NCBI GenBank assembly: GCA_903827075.1
Contig: CAIKGX010000064.1
Coordinates: forward strand, 1 to 20,832
Direction: 5' to 3'
DNA from: an uncultured beta proteobacterium
Lineage (GTDB): Bacteria; Pseudomonadota; Gammaproteobacteria; Burkholderiales; Burkholderiaceae
Length of the DNA: 20,832 bases
In this document: positions 7,618 to 14,485 of the stretch, piece by piece
How the letters are laid out: each line of letters begins with the position of its first letter
How positions within the stretch are numbered: the first letter of the stretch is position 1
Translations under genes and position numbers: made by a program
Notes under the pieces: generated by a model
Told to the model about the DNA's origin: nothing
Seen by the model: only the letters and a program-made list of their open reading frames with translations
The model's database searches: none

Positions 7618-7965
7618 ATGAACACTACCAACACCCTGCCAAAATGTCCTGCTTGCCAAGAGGATATGACTTATCCCGATGCTGAGAACTATGTATGCGC
7701 ACAATGCGGGCATGAATGGCCCATAGCCTCGGTAGCCGATGAGGATGAAGGTGGTTTGATCGTCAAAGATGCCAATGGGAACTTATTGGCTGATGGTGAC
7801 ACCGTTACCCTCATTAAAGACCTCAAGGTGAAGGGCTCCTCCACCACCTTAAAGGTAGGAACCAAGATAAAGGGAATTCGCTTAGTTTCGGGCGATCATG
7901 AGGTTGACTGTAAAACAGAGGCTGGCAATATGCTGCTCAAGGCCTGCTTTTTAAAGAAGGCTTAA
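7618..7965 (+). CDS. PhnA/YjdM family zinc-ribbon protein
   Basis: The 115-residue protein has an N-terminal zinc ribbon, with CPAC (Cys10/Cys13) and CAQC (Cys27/Cys30). The C-terminal domain carries the family signature VKDANGNLLADGDTVTLIKDLKVKG. The family was named from the E. coli phn region but is not phosphonoacetate hydrolase, and its function remains unclear. No phosphonate genes are nearby. No Shine-Dalgarno sequence precedes the ATG. A strong inverted repeat follows the stop codon. Confidence 0.9.
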   Translation: MNTTNTLPKCPACQEDMTYPDAENYVCAQCGHEWPIASVADEDEGGLIVKDANGNLLADGDTVTLIKDLKVKGSSTTLKVGTKIKGIRLVSGDHEVDCKTEAGNMLLKACFLKKA

Positions 7966-7968
7966 ATT

Positions 7969-7996
7969 CATAGGGCCCAAATACTCAGGCCCTATG
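7969..7996. terminator. Hairpin between convergent phnA-like and ydcH-like genes
   Basis: Perfect 9-bp arms CATAGGGCC (7969-7977) and GGCCCTATG (7988-7996) flank a 10-base loop, starting 4 bases after the PhnA-family stop codon and 8 bases before the end of the convergent YdcH gene. T-runs on either side are short, so it may act as a bidirectional barrier or 3'-end protecting hairpin rather than a classic intrinsic terminator. Confidence 0.6.
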
Positions 7997-8004
7997 CGTA
8001 TTTC

Positions 8005-8220
8005 CTAGTCGCTTACCTTTTTCAGAAGCGCGTAAAGCTGATCTTTTAGTAGCAGCTTTTCTTTCTTTAAAGTTTCAATTTCTTCGGGAGTGCTTGGCTC
8101 AGAGTGCGCCTCCATTCTCTGAATCTTTTGGTCTAGGTTATTGTGCTTGTCGAACAAGTGAGAAAAATGGCGATCTGATGTCTTCAACTTAGTAATTAAT
8201 TCGCGATATTCAGGGAACAT
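8005..8220 (-). CDS. YdcH family protein (DUF465)
   Basis: A 71-residue, mostly helical protein. It begins MFPEYRELITKLKTSDRHFSHLFDKHNNLDQKI and ends in the lysine-rich EIETLKKEKLLLKDQLYALL, the typical DUF465/YdcH pattern of a short coiled coil. The function is unknown. It is a monocistronic minus-strand gene. Confidence 0.88.
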   Translation of the reverse strand: MFPEYRELITKLKTSDRHFSHLFDKHNNLDQKIQRMEAHSEPSTPEEIETLKKEKLLLKDQLYALLKKVSD

Positions 8221-8233
8221 AGATTCTCTTTAG

Positions 8234-8335
8234 GTCAAGGTTAAGGATAACTACACCGTTCCAGTGTATCAAGATGGCAATGAATTTCAAGAAGAGCTCA
8301 CTAAAAAGCCAATCGACCTTGAAATTAAGAGGTAA
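8234..8335 (+). pseudogene. Start-less open frame, possible gene relic
   Basis: Between two stop codons lie 33 sense codons reading VKVKDNYTVPVYQDGNEFQE followed by ELTKKPIDLEIKR. The composition looks protein-like (charged, well-balanced, ending in a basic tail), yet there is no ATG, GTG or TTG start in frame. It may be the 3' remnant of a decayed gene whose 5' part was lost beside the ydcH-like gene. Chance cannot be excluded for so short a frame, and the parent family is not recognised. Confidence 0.3.
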
Positions 8336-8431
8336 AACCCCATATATGAATTAGCAAAAGTGACTAAAAACTAAAGTAATATTCATAAGTGCATTACGCA
8401 CATTAACTACCAAAACGAAGGGTAATAGACC

Positions 8432-9322
8432 ATGGCTACAAAGAAGTCACCAGCAAAAAAGAAAGTAGCTACTAAGGTGGTAAAAAAAGCCCCTGCAAAG
8501 AAAGCCGTTCAGAAAGTAGTCGCTAAAAAATTAGTGGCTAAAAAGGCTGCTAAAAAGGTAGTAAAAAAACCGGCAGTTAAAAAGGTTGCAGCAAAGAAAC
8601 CAGTCGCTAAGAAGCTTGCGACGAAAAAGCCAGCAGCCAAGAAAGTAGTAAAGAAAGTGGCAGCCAAAAAACCGGTTGCTAAGAAGGCAGTTAAAAAATC
8701 ACCTAAGGCTGCTTCAGCAAAAGCCTTAAAGATTGATCAATATGGTCTTGAGCAAGACGATGAGTTTTATGGTCTGTATTTCGCAAAATCCACTAAAAAG
8801 GGTTTGGTTGAAGTAAAACCATGCACTTTCTCTTTGATGTATTGGTGGAAAGGTTTACTTGGCTATCCAGACATGATCGAGATTTCAAAAGATAGCAATA
8901 CTGCAATGCTGCAGTTTGAATCTACTTTTGGTGGTGGCGACTCTGGTGAAACCGAATTAACGGAAAAAGACGTCTTTGATGTGGACCACATTATTGAAGT
9001 GGATGAGGAAGAAATGCTGATCTCCCTCTACTCCTACGTTCCCATTCCAGTTCCTGAGAAATTGATTGGTGCATTAGGCTTGGCGATTCTGAATATCAAT
9101 CCAGAAACCCGCTATGGCAATCTAGAAATTTGCTCTACGGATAATGAAGAAGGTCAAAATGAACACTTCCTACGTTACCGTGTGGCGACCTATTTGCGCG
9201 GAATCAAATCGGGCAAAGTAGAGGCGATTGAAAGCATGATTACTAATGGATCTGAGTTTTTTGGCTTAGCCATTGATGCCATGTGTGTCAATCAATCCAT
9301 CAAGAAGTGGTTGCTTAGTTAA
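8432..9322 (+). CDS. Histone H1-like Lys/Ala-rich tail fused to an unrecognised acidic domain
   Basis: The product has 296 residues in two parts. Residues 1-100 are repeats of the KKPVAKK/AAKKVVKK type, almost only Lys, Ala, Val and Pro, like the tails of eukaryotic H1, Bordetella BpH1, HctB and AlgP, which bind DNA without sequence specificity. Residues 101-296 form an ordinary globular domain that I do not recognise; it has an acidic stretch (ELTEKDVFDVDHIIEVDEEE), aromatic clusters (FSLMYWWKGLLGY) and ends in SIKKWLLS. A YbjN-like fold is one guess. The start has a purine-rich ribosome site (GAAGGG) 9-10 bases upstream. Its stop nearly touches the convergent lipoprotein gene. The tail suggests nucleoid or RNA association; the C-terminal role is open. 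Confidence 0.8.
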   Translation: MATKKSPAKKKVATKVVKKAPAKKAVQKVVAKKLVAKKAAKKVVKKPAVKKVAAKKPVAKKLATKKPAAKKVVKKVAAKKPVAKKAVKKSPKAASAKALKIDQYGLEQDDEFYGLYFAKSTKKGLVEVKPCTFSLMYWWKGLLGYPDMIEISKDSNTAMLQFESTFGGGDSGETELTEKDVFDVDHIIEVDEEEMLISLYSYVPIPVPEKLIGALGLAILNINPETRYGNLEICSTDNEEGQNEHFLRYRVATYLRGIKSGKVEAIESMITNGSEFFGLAIDAMCVNQSIKKWLLS

Positions 9323-9323
9323 T

Positions 9324-9587
9324 TTATCTGCAAAGATAAATGTAGGTCATAGGAAAGCGATCGTTCACTGTTTTGCGAGACTCAAGAACAGTAGCGGTAC
9401 GCTTTCCTAATTTTTTACATTCCTGCTCTGCCGCTGCTTGGGCCTCAGTATCCTTGGCGGATTTAGGTGCGTGCACTCCCACTGTGCCATCGGATTGACG
9501 ATACACCCCAAATTCACTTTCAGGCGTTGAGCAGGCGAGTAGTAGCATGGCAGCACTTGATATCAAAATACGGCGAATGATGTTCAT
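9324..9587 (-). CDS. Small predicted lipoprotein
   Basis: The 87-residue protein has a basic N-terminus, a hydrophobic stretch and a lipobox ending LLAC at Cys19, so it should be lipidated and held in a membrane. The serine at +2 favours outer-membrane sorting by the Lol system. The mature part (about 68 residues) contains two cysteines (57 and 86) that could form a disulfide. I do not recognise the family. Confidence 0.75.
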   Translation of the reverse strand: MNIIRRILISSAAMLLLACSTPESEFGVYRQSDGTVGVHAPKSAKDTEAQAAAEQECKKLGKRTATVLESRKTVNDRFPMTYIYLCR

Positions 9588-9612
9588 CAGCGCTTAATCC
9601 CATATTTTCAAA

Positions 9613-9628
9613 AGAATGTACCTATTCT
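9613..9628 (-). terminator. Weak hairpin after the iron-binding protein gene
   Basis: AGAAT and ATTCT arms with a six-base loop lie just after the stop of the minus-strand binding-protein gene, followed on that strand by TTT and mixed sequence. The stem is only 5 bp and AT-rich, so this is a weak intrinsic terminator at best. Confidence 0.25.
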
Positions 9629-9635
9629 AGCTATC

Positions 9636-10709
9636 TTATTTATATCCGACACGATCAAGCAATCTCTGGGCGGCAATCTGGTTTCTGCCAATCGCAGCTA
9701 CTGAGATATTTTCAGCTTTAAATGTGCCCAACATTTTGAGCCCCTCATTCTCAATCCTGACCGACTTCACTACCGGCCACTCATTATTTCCGTTGGCAAA
9801 ATACTCTTGAGCAGGATCGCTAGCCAAGTACTCCAAAAATTGAACTGCTGCTTGCGGGTGAGGAGCATTTTTTGCAATGCCACCGCCAGCGATATTAATA
9901 TGGGTGCCTGATGATTGCTGGTTAGGCCAGACAAAGCCAATTTTTGCAGCTATTGCCTGATCTTCTGGTTTGGTTGACCGCAATAATCTCACCAAGTAAT
10001 ATGAGTTCGTTAATGCCACGCCGCACTCACCTGAAGCAACCGCTTTAATTTGATCAGTATCCCCGCCTCTTGGGGGTCGAGCCATATTCGTCACCATCCC
10101 TTTTGCCCATTCTTCTGTAGCCGCCTCTCCACGTCGCTCAATCATGGCGCCTATGAGAGAGAGCATGTAGGGGTGGGCACCCGACCGGGTGCAGACTTTG
10201 CCCTTGTTGATAGGCTCCGCTAGCTTCTCATAGGTATTGACATCCACAGGATTGACATTGGATTTGTTGTAAACCACCAAGCGTGCTCTGGTAGAAAATC
10301 CAAACCAGGTAGACCCCTCTGTATCCGGCTTAGATCGCAAGTTAGTAGGAATGCGACTCTCTAAATATGGGGAGTGAATGGGTTTAAAAAATCCATCAAT
10401 CTGTGCACGCCATAGTCTTGCTGCATCTACCATCAAGATCACATCAGCAGGGCTTTTACTACCCTCACTCTTTAATCTTTCGGCTAAGGCATTGTCATCG
10501 GCCTCAATGCGATTAATTTTGATACCCGTTTTTTTTGTGAAATCACTGTAAAGCGCTTCATCAGTCTGGTAGTGACGTGCCGAATACAGATTGAGTTCTT
10601 TACCCTCTTTTGCCACATCGAGGGTTTGAGCAATCACAGGCGTAATAAAAAATAGGCTGCCACATAAAGTGATGGCACTAAAGCCAATAGTGATTCTAGA
10701 AATAGTCAT
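9636..10709 (-). CDS. fbpA: Periplasmic Fe(III)-binding protein of an ABC importer (FutA/FbpA type)
   Basis: The 357-residue product has a signal peptide (residues 1-27, cleavage after VIA). The mature protein starts near ELNLYSARHYQTDEALY, where Tyr42, His46 and Tyr47 match the iron-ligand region of the FutA/FbpA family. The paired tyrosines Tyr237/Tyr238 in NSYYLVRLL are the classic ferric-iron ligands. GGGIAKNAPHPQAAVQFLEYL is a typical C-terminal motif. It captures ferric iron in the periplasm and hands it to the permease encoded upstream. A 62-bp gap separates it from the permease gene and contains a promoter and Fur-like site, so it can be expressed on its own at a higher level than the permease. 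Confidence 0.92.
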   Translation of the reverse strand: MTISRITIGFSAITLCGSLFFITPVIAQTLDVAKEGKELNLYSARHYQTDEALYSDFTKKTGIKINRIEADDNALAERLKSEGSKSPADVILMVDAARLWRAQIDGFFKPIHSPYLESRIPTNLRSKPDTEGSTWFGFSTRARLVVYNKSNVNPVDVNTYEKLAEPINKGKVCTRSGAHPYMLSLIGAMIERRGEAATEEWAKGMVTNMARPPRGGDTDQIKAVASGECGVALTNSYYLVRLLRSTKPEDQAIAAKIGFVWPNQQSSGTHINIAGGGIAKNAPHPQAAVQFLEYLASDPAQEYFANGNNEWPVVKSVRIENEGLKMLGTFKAENISVAAIGRNQIAAQRLLDRVGYK

Positions 10710-10742
10710 GGTCTTATCGGTAATAAATAGGAAATTTATCTC

Positions 10743-10775
10743 AATTTATCACAAATAAGAATGATTATCAATTAG
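10743..10775 (-). promoter_or_regulatory. Fur-like box overlapping the fbpA promoter
   Basis: On the minus strand, a 19-base site (10775 to 10757) contains GATAATCATT and matches 13 of 19 bases of the Fur consensus. It overlaps a -35 hexamer TTGATA (10771-10766), which is followed after 17 bp by -10 TAAATT (10748-10743). The predicted start near 10736 gives a leader of about 27 nt. The site also overlaps the permease stop codon. Position and sequence fit iron-dependent repression by Fur. Confidence 0.6.
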
Positions 10776-12352
10776 GTTTTAGCAATAACCCTAGAGAGCA
10801 CAAAAACAGGAATCAAACCGACTAAAACAATCGTGAGGGATGGCAAAGCTAACTCAGCAAGTCGTTCATCAGCCGCCAATTGATAGGTAGCGACAGCTAA
10901 AGTATCAAAATTAAATGGGCGCAATAGCAACGTTGCCGGCAACTCCTTCATAACATCAACAAAGACAAATAAACCCGCAGTAATGAGGCTCCGCTTTAAT
11001 AAAGGGACATGCACCCTCTTTAATATTTGCAGTCCATTTAAGCCCAGTAACGCTGCAGACCCATCCATAGATGGCGTAATGCGAGCTAAACCCGCCTCAA
11101 CACTTTGCAAGCTAGAAGACAGAAATCGCACTAAATAAGCGTAGATCAATACCAATACGCTGACCGAGATCCACCAAGCGCATTGGAATATCTCTAAAAA
11201 GGAAAGAATTCCAATGGACAGCACTGCACCGGGCAATGCATAACCAAATCCCAGCAAGCGGTTTACCCACTGGAGACGCGGATTTAATCTAACTGAATAA
11301 GCAAAAAATACTGCTAATAAGACCGATAGTGCCGCAGTAATAAACGAAACGGATACGGAATTACTCAGCCAATCAAGATAGCGGATATCTACACTCAGCC
11401 CCTGCTGATATAAGAGCTGTAAAAGCGCGAAGGCTGGCAGCAAAAAACCAAAGAGCAAACTCAGGCCGCAGAATACAAAAGCAAGCAAGGCAAATCTCCC
11501 TTTCAATCGTTTGCTCGGTAGCTTGCTTTGCGAGCTTGATGAGTATCGCAATTGAGAGCGACTTCTTTGCTCAATAAAAAAGATTAATAGGACAATGCTC
11601 AATAAGCCTAACGCTAGCTGTACTGCAGCCAAGCGATCCCCAAAGGACAGCCAAGCCTTAAAGATCCCGGTTGCAAATGTCTGAATACCAAAGTAAGAGA
11701 CGGCACCAAAATCAGCCAACACCTCCATCAGCGCTAATGCCATACCAGCAAAGATAGCCGGTCTGGCCATGGGTAATGCAAGTCTCATAAATGCTTGGGT
11801 TTCGCTATAGCCTAGGGTTTGAGCAACCTCTATTAATCGGCCACTACGTTCTAAAAAGGCAGTGCGAGTGATGAGATAAACATAAGGGAATAGACAAAAA
11901 GAAAAAGACCAAATGGCGCCAGTCATGGATCTGGGGTCTGGAAAAAACCAGAGCCCCTCTAAGCCAAAGAAAGATCGAAATCCAGTTTGAATCGGTCCAG
12001 AAAACTGCAGCAGATCAACAAATAAATAAGCCATGACATAAGTGGGAACCGCCAAAGGCAAAATCAGCGCCCACTCAAATATCTTCTTGCCAGGAAATTG
12101 GTAGTTTGCAATGATCCAGGCATTACCGACACCCAGAATAAATACCCCAAGCCCCACCCCTATGATGAGTACCAAGGTCGAGCCGATGTAAGCACCCAGT
12201 ACAAATTTCCACAGATGGCTTAAGGTGCTGATAGCCACTAAATCAGCACCACTATCAACGCCTCCCTCAATACCGGTGGGCAGGAATGGTGCTACCAAGC
12301 CCAAAAGGGGTAAAAAAAGCAACAAGGCAAGCAGCGCCACCATTCGATTCAT
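10772..12352 (-). CDS. fbpB: Fe(III) ABC transporter permease, fused double-domain
   Basis: The 526-residue inner-membrane protein has about 12 hydrophobic segments arranged as two permease halves, as in FbpB/SfuB. The first half carries LAVPTYVMAYLFVDLLQ and an EAA-type loop (EVAQTLGYSETQAFMRLALPMARPAI); the second carries YALPGAVLSIGILSFLE and its own loop (SAALLGLNGLQILKRVHVPLLKRS). It forms the channel for ferric iron delivered by the binding protein and is driven by the divergently encoded ATPase. No Shine-Dalgarno sequence is obvious before the ATG. Confidence 0.92.
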   Translation of the reverse strand: MNRMVALLALLLFLPLLGLVAPFLPTGIEGGVDSGADLVAISTLSHLWKFVLGAYIGSTLVLIIGVGLGVFILGVGNAWIIANYQFPGKKIFEWALILPLAVPTYVMAYLFVDLLQFSGPIQTGFRSFFGLEGLWFFPDPRSMTGAIWSFSFCLFPYVYLITRTAFLERSGRLIEVAQTLGYSETQAFMRLALPMARPAIFAGMALALMEVLADFGAVSYFGIQTFATGIFKAWLSFGDRLAAVQLALGLLSIVLLIFFIEQRSRSQLRYSSSSQSKLPSKRLKGRFALLAFVFCGLSLLFGFLLPAFALLQLLYQQGLSVDIRYLDWLSNSVSVSFITAALSVLLAVFFAYSVRLNPRLQWVNRLLGFGYALPGAVLSIGILSFLEIFQCAWWISVSVLVLIYAYLVRFLSSSLQSVEAGLARITPSMDGSAALLGLNGLQILKRVHVPLLKRSLITAGLFVFVDVMKELPATLLLRPFNFDTLAVATYQLAADERLAELALPSLTIVLVGLIPVFVLSRVIAKT

Positions 12353-12420
12353 GTAATCTACATTCCGTTTAGACTCTAGCTGAACATTAAAACACCAGCC
12401 TTAATGAGAAAATTATAGGG

Positions 12421-13491
12421 ATGAACTCTCCGCACATACTGCTTTGGATCAAGCAAGCAGAAATTAACTACCCCAAGCAAGATGGGAATGGCTTTATCAG
12501 CGCCGTCAAAGGCCTTGATTTAGATCTAGCCCAAGGTGAAATTGGCTGCTTGCTTGGCTCCTCTGGATGCGGTAAATCAACGGTCCTACGGGCGATTTGT
12601 GGATTTGAACGGCTACAGGCCGGGGAAATTCTGTTGCGTAATACTGTGGTGAGCTCACCCACCATTCATATTCCACCAAGTCAAAGACGCGTTGGCATGG
12701 TCTTTCAAGACTTTGCACTTTTTCCCCATCTCACTGTTTTAGAAAATGTGGCTTTCGGCTTACAAAATCTACCCTCCAAGCAAAGAACAACCCTTGCATT
12801 AGAGTGGTTAAGCAGGGTGACACTCTCTGATAAGGCCAATGCCTATCCTCATGAATTAAGTGGTGGCCAGCAACAGCGAGTTGCATTAGCAAGGGCAATG
12901 GCACCCGAGCCAGATCTCATCTTGCTAGATGAGCCCTTCTCTAGTTTGGATATTGATCTTAGAGAACGTCTTGCTAGTGAAATGCGTGACATTCTCAAAA
13001 ATAATCACATCACAGCACTTCTGGTAACCCATGATCAATTTGAAGCCTTTGCTATTGCAGACAAAGTGGGTGTCATGGCCGAAGGCAAGATTATCCAATG
13101 GGACCTTCCTTACGATCTCTATCACAAACCGATTAATCCTTATGTTGCTGACTTTATTGGCCGTGGTGTTTTTGTTAAGGGCACCATCCTAGAGGGTGGC
13201 AAGGTCAGTATCGAACTGGGGGATTTAGCATTAGGAAAAGATCACGCCCATGAAGTAGGAAAGCAGATCAATGTATTGCTACGTGCCGATGATATTTCTC
13301 ATGATGATGACAGCCCCATGCAAGCAGAGGTCCTCAGAAAAGTATTTAGAGGAGCTGATTTTCTTTACACGCTTAAATTAGCCTCTGGTACCGAAATATT
13401 TGCTTTTGTACCAAGCCATCATGATCATGCCATCGGCGAAAAGATTGGCATCCACTTAGTAGCGGATCACGTGGTTACGTTTAGCGACTAA
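12421..13491 (+). CDS. fbpC: Fe(III) ABC transporter ATP-binding protein
   Basis: The 356-residue protein has all nucleotide-binding motifs intact: Walker A GSSGCGKST (46-54), Q-loop VFQDFALFPHLTV (about 94-106), signature LSGGQQQ (146-152), Walker B LILLDE (166-171) and H-loop His204. A C-terminal regulatory (TOBE-like) domain of about 120 residues follows, with the family's NVLLRADDIS segment. It powers the FbpB permease. It is divergent from the permease gene with a 68-bp gap, so control of the two operon arms is likely shared. No clear ribosome site precedes the ATG. Confidence 0.93.
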   Translation: MNSPHILLWIKQAEINYPKQDGNGFISAVKGLDLDLAQGEIGCLLGSSGCGKSTVLRAICGFERLQAGEILLRNTVVSSPTIHIPPSQRRVGMVFQDFALFPHLTVLENVAFGLQNLPSKQRTTLALEWLSRVTLSDKANAYPHELSGGQQQRVALARAMAPEPDLILLDEPFSSLDIDLRERLASEMRDILKNNHITALLVTHDQFEAFAIADKVGVMAEGKIIQWDLPYDLYHKPINPYVADFIGRGVFVKGTILEGGKVSIELGDLALGKDHAHEVGKQINVLLRADDISHDDDSPMQAEVLRKVFRGADFLYTLKLASGTEIFAFVPSHHDHAIGEKIGIHLVADHVVTFSD

Positions 13492-13502
13492 ATGTGCAGA
13501 CG

Positions 13503-13524
13503 AGCAGAGACCCTGCTTTTGGTT
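13503..13524 (+). terminator. Short intrinsic terminator after fbpC
   Basis: AGCAG (13503-13507) and CTGCT (13513-13517) form a 5-bp stem with a five-base loop, followed by TTTGGTTTT. It begins 12 bases after the fbpC stop. The stem is short, so leakage into the downstream structured region is possible. Confidence 0.45.
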
Positions 13525-13544
13525 TTGATTCATATTTTTTGATT

Positions 13545-13690
13545 GGTAGTGCTTGCTTTTGAAAGCTGCCGTTTGTGCCGGCCCCACTACGAAAGAGATG
13601 TTCTGTAAAGAGCGTACTAACAGCCTCCACATCTGCGGTAAAACTTATCGTTGGTACGCTCTTTAATGCTGGGGGCGAACCCTCAGCGAG
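13545..13690. ncRNA. Candidate structured RNA in the fbpC-yggT gap
   Basis: The 306-bp gap between fbpC and yggT holds no convincing gene but a dense set of inverted repeats. GTAGTG (13546-13551) pairs with CACTAC (13585-13590) around two small hairpins (GCTT/AAGC and GCCG/CGGC). A 15-bp stem pairs 13607-13621 with 13650-13664, with one G-U pair on the plus strand and a 28-base loop containing GCCTCCAC. An 8-bp stem pairs 13668-13675 with 13680-13687, also with one G-U pair. AGATGT (13596-13601) can pair with ACATCT (13629-13634) in the loop, giving a possible pseudoknot. Both wobble pairs become A-C mismatches on the minus strand, favouring a plus-strand RNA, yet the best promoter points the other way. 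It does not resemble 6S, tmRNA, RNase P or SRP RNA. Confidence 0.4.
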
Positions 13691-13695
13691 TTATC

Positions 13696-13724
13696 ACTAT
13701 AAATGACAAAGTATGAAAAGTCAA
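13696..13724 (-). promoter_or_regulatory. Good sigma-70-type promoter reading leftwards into the structured region
   Basis: On the minus strand TTGACT (13724-13719), a 17-bp spacer and TATAGT (13701-13696) match the consensus at 10 of 12 positions. The predicted start is near 13689, right at the edge of the 8-bp hairpin. No annotated gene lies directly downstream on this strand, so the transcript would be an antisense or small RNA. Confidence 0.45.
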
Positions 13725-13763
13725 GGGTTTTCCCTAGGTATTAGCAAATAAATTTCCCTGGCC

Positions 13764-13797
13764 TTGATCGGTGATATTCAGCACATACAATAAGCGC
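13764..13797 (+). promoter_or_regulatory. Promoter abutting yggT start, possible leaderless mRNA
   Basis: TTGATC (13764-13769), a 16-bp spacer and TACAAT (13786-13791) lie immediately before the yggT ATG at 13798, with six bases between. Transcription would start at the ATG itself. No Shine-Dalgarno sequence is present. Confidence 0.45.
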
Positions 13798-14343
13798 ATG
13801 CTTACACAAATCACCAATCTATTACTTCAAGTTTTTGTCAGCGTTATTGCTGGTGCCTGTCTCTTGCGTTGCTACTTACAATGGCTTGCTTTTAATCTCG
13901 GCTCAGGACAAAGTAAAACGATTGGTGCTTATTTACTTCCGCTAACCAATTGGATTGTTCTGCCTTTTCGCAAAATTATTCCGAGTGTGGGACGATTTGA
14001 TACTGCTAGTTTTATTGCTGCCTACCTCATCATTCTAGGAAAAGTTTTTGTTTTATCTTTCCTGGTAGGAGCGCCGATAGAAGTGGCATCTCTTGTTATC
14101 TACGCATTGTTTGATCTGGTAGATCTTGCAGTCTCAGGATTGGTTGGCCTTGTGTTTGCAAGCGTGATTCTTTCTTGGATCAGTGCAGGCTCTCAAATTC
14201 AGTACTTGGTATCCCTACTTATTGAGCCACTACTAGCGCCTATTCGTAGAGTGATACCTAATATGGGTGCACTCGATCTATCACCCTTAGTTTTATTACT
14301 GGGTCTGCAGATACTTCAGATTGTTTTGGCTAATCTAAGATAG
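13798..14343 (+). CDS. YggT family integral membrane protein
   Basis: The 181-residue protein contains the duplicated YggT pattern: a hydrophobic segment followed by LPFRKIIPSVGRFDTASFIAAYLII in the first half and APIRRVIPNMGALDLSPLVLLLGLQIL in the second. Four membrane segments are predicted. The family is a conserved inner-membrane protein of uncertain function, linked in some bacteria to ion homeostasis or division. I chose the ATG at 13798 because it gives the usual family N-terminus; an in-frame GTG nine codons upstream is also open but lacks support. Its 3' end converges on tRNA-Ser. Confidence 0.88.
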   Translation: MLTQITNLLLQVFVSVIAGACLLRCYLQWLAFNLGSGQSKTIGAYLLPLTNWIVLPFRKIIPSVGRFDTASFIAAYLIILGKVFVLSFLVGAPIEVASLVIYALFDLVDLAVSGLVGLVFASVILSWISAGSQIQYLVSLLIEPLLAPIRRVIPNMGALDLSPLVLLLGLQILQIVLANLR

Positions 14344-14352
14344 ATTGAGTAT

Positions 14353-14442
<90 letters not shown>

Positions 14443-14455
14443 GAACCGAAGGGCA

Positions 14456-14461
14456 ATTATA
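14456..14461 (-). promoter_or_regulatory. Consensus -10 box for tRNA-Ser
   Basis: TATAAT on the minus strand (14461 to 14456) lies 13 bp before the mature tRNA 5' end, in the serS-tRNA gap, followed by a GC-rich TGCCC as in many stringently controlled tRNA promoters. The -35 region is weak. The tRNA can therefore probably be transcribed both from here and by read-through from serS. Confidence 0.5.
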
Positions 14462-14485
14462 GCTTTGGCTTGCTAATGAGCTTAT

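Noticed and set aside
8432..8720. Repeat tract as a CRISPR or tandem-repeat array
   Set aside because: The A-rich periodicity is explained by Lys/Ala codons in an open frame; units vary in length and sequence, with no conserved spacers.
12353..12420. Fur box in the divergent fbpB-fbpC promoter region
   Set aside because: The best alignment (around TTAATGAGAAAATTATAG) matches only about 8-9 of 19 consensus bases, too weak to annotate, though functionally it would make sense.
13607..13664. Integron attC-like site in the 15-bp stem
   Set aside because: The core sites do not fit RYYYAAC/GTTRRRY, and there is no integrase or cassette structure nearby.
13492..13797. 6S RNA, tmRNA (including the permuted two-piece form), RNase P RNA or SRP RNA in the fbpC-yggT gap
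   Set aside because: There is no long closing rod with a central bubble, no TTCGA T-loop or tag frame of the ANDE...ALAA type, no GAGGAAAGTCC, and no SRP core motif on either strand.
14332..14346. AATCTA/TAGATT hairpin at the yggT stop as a terminator
   Set aside because: It is a 6-bp AT-only stem with no T-run on either side.
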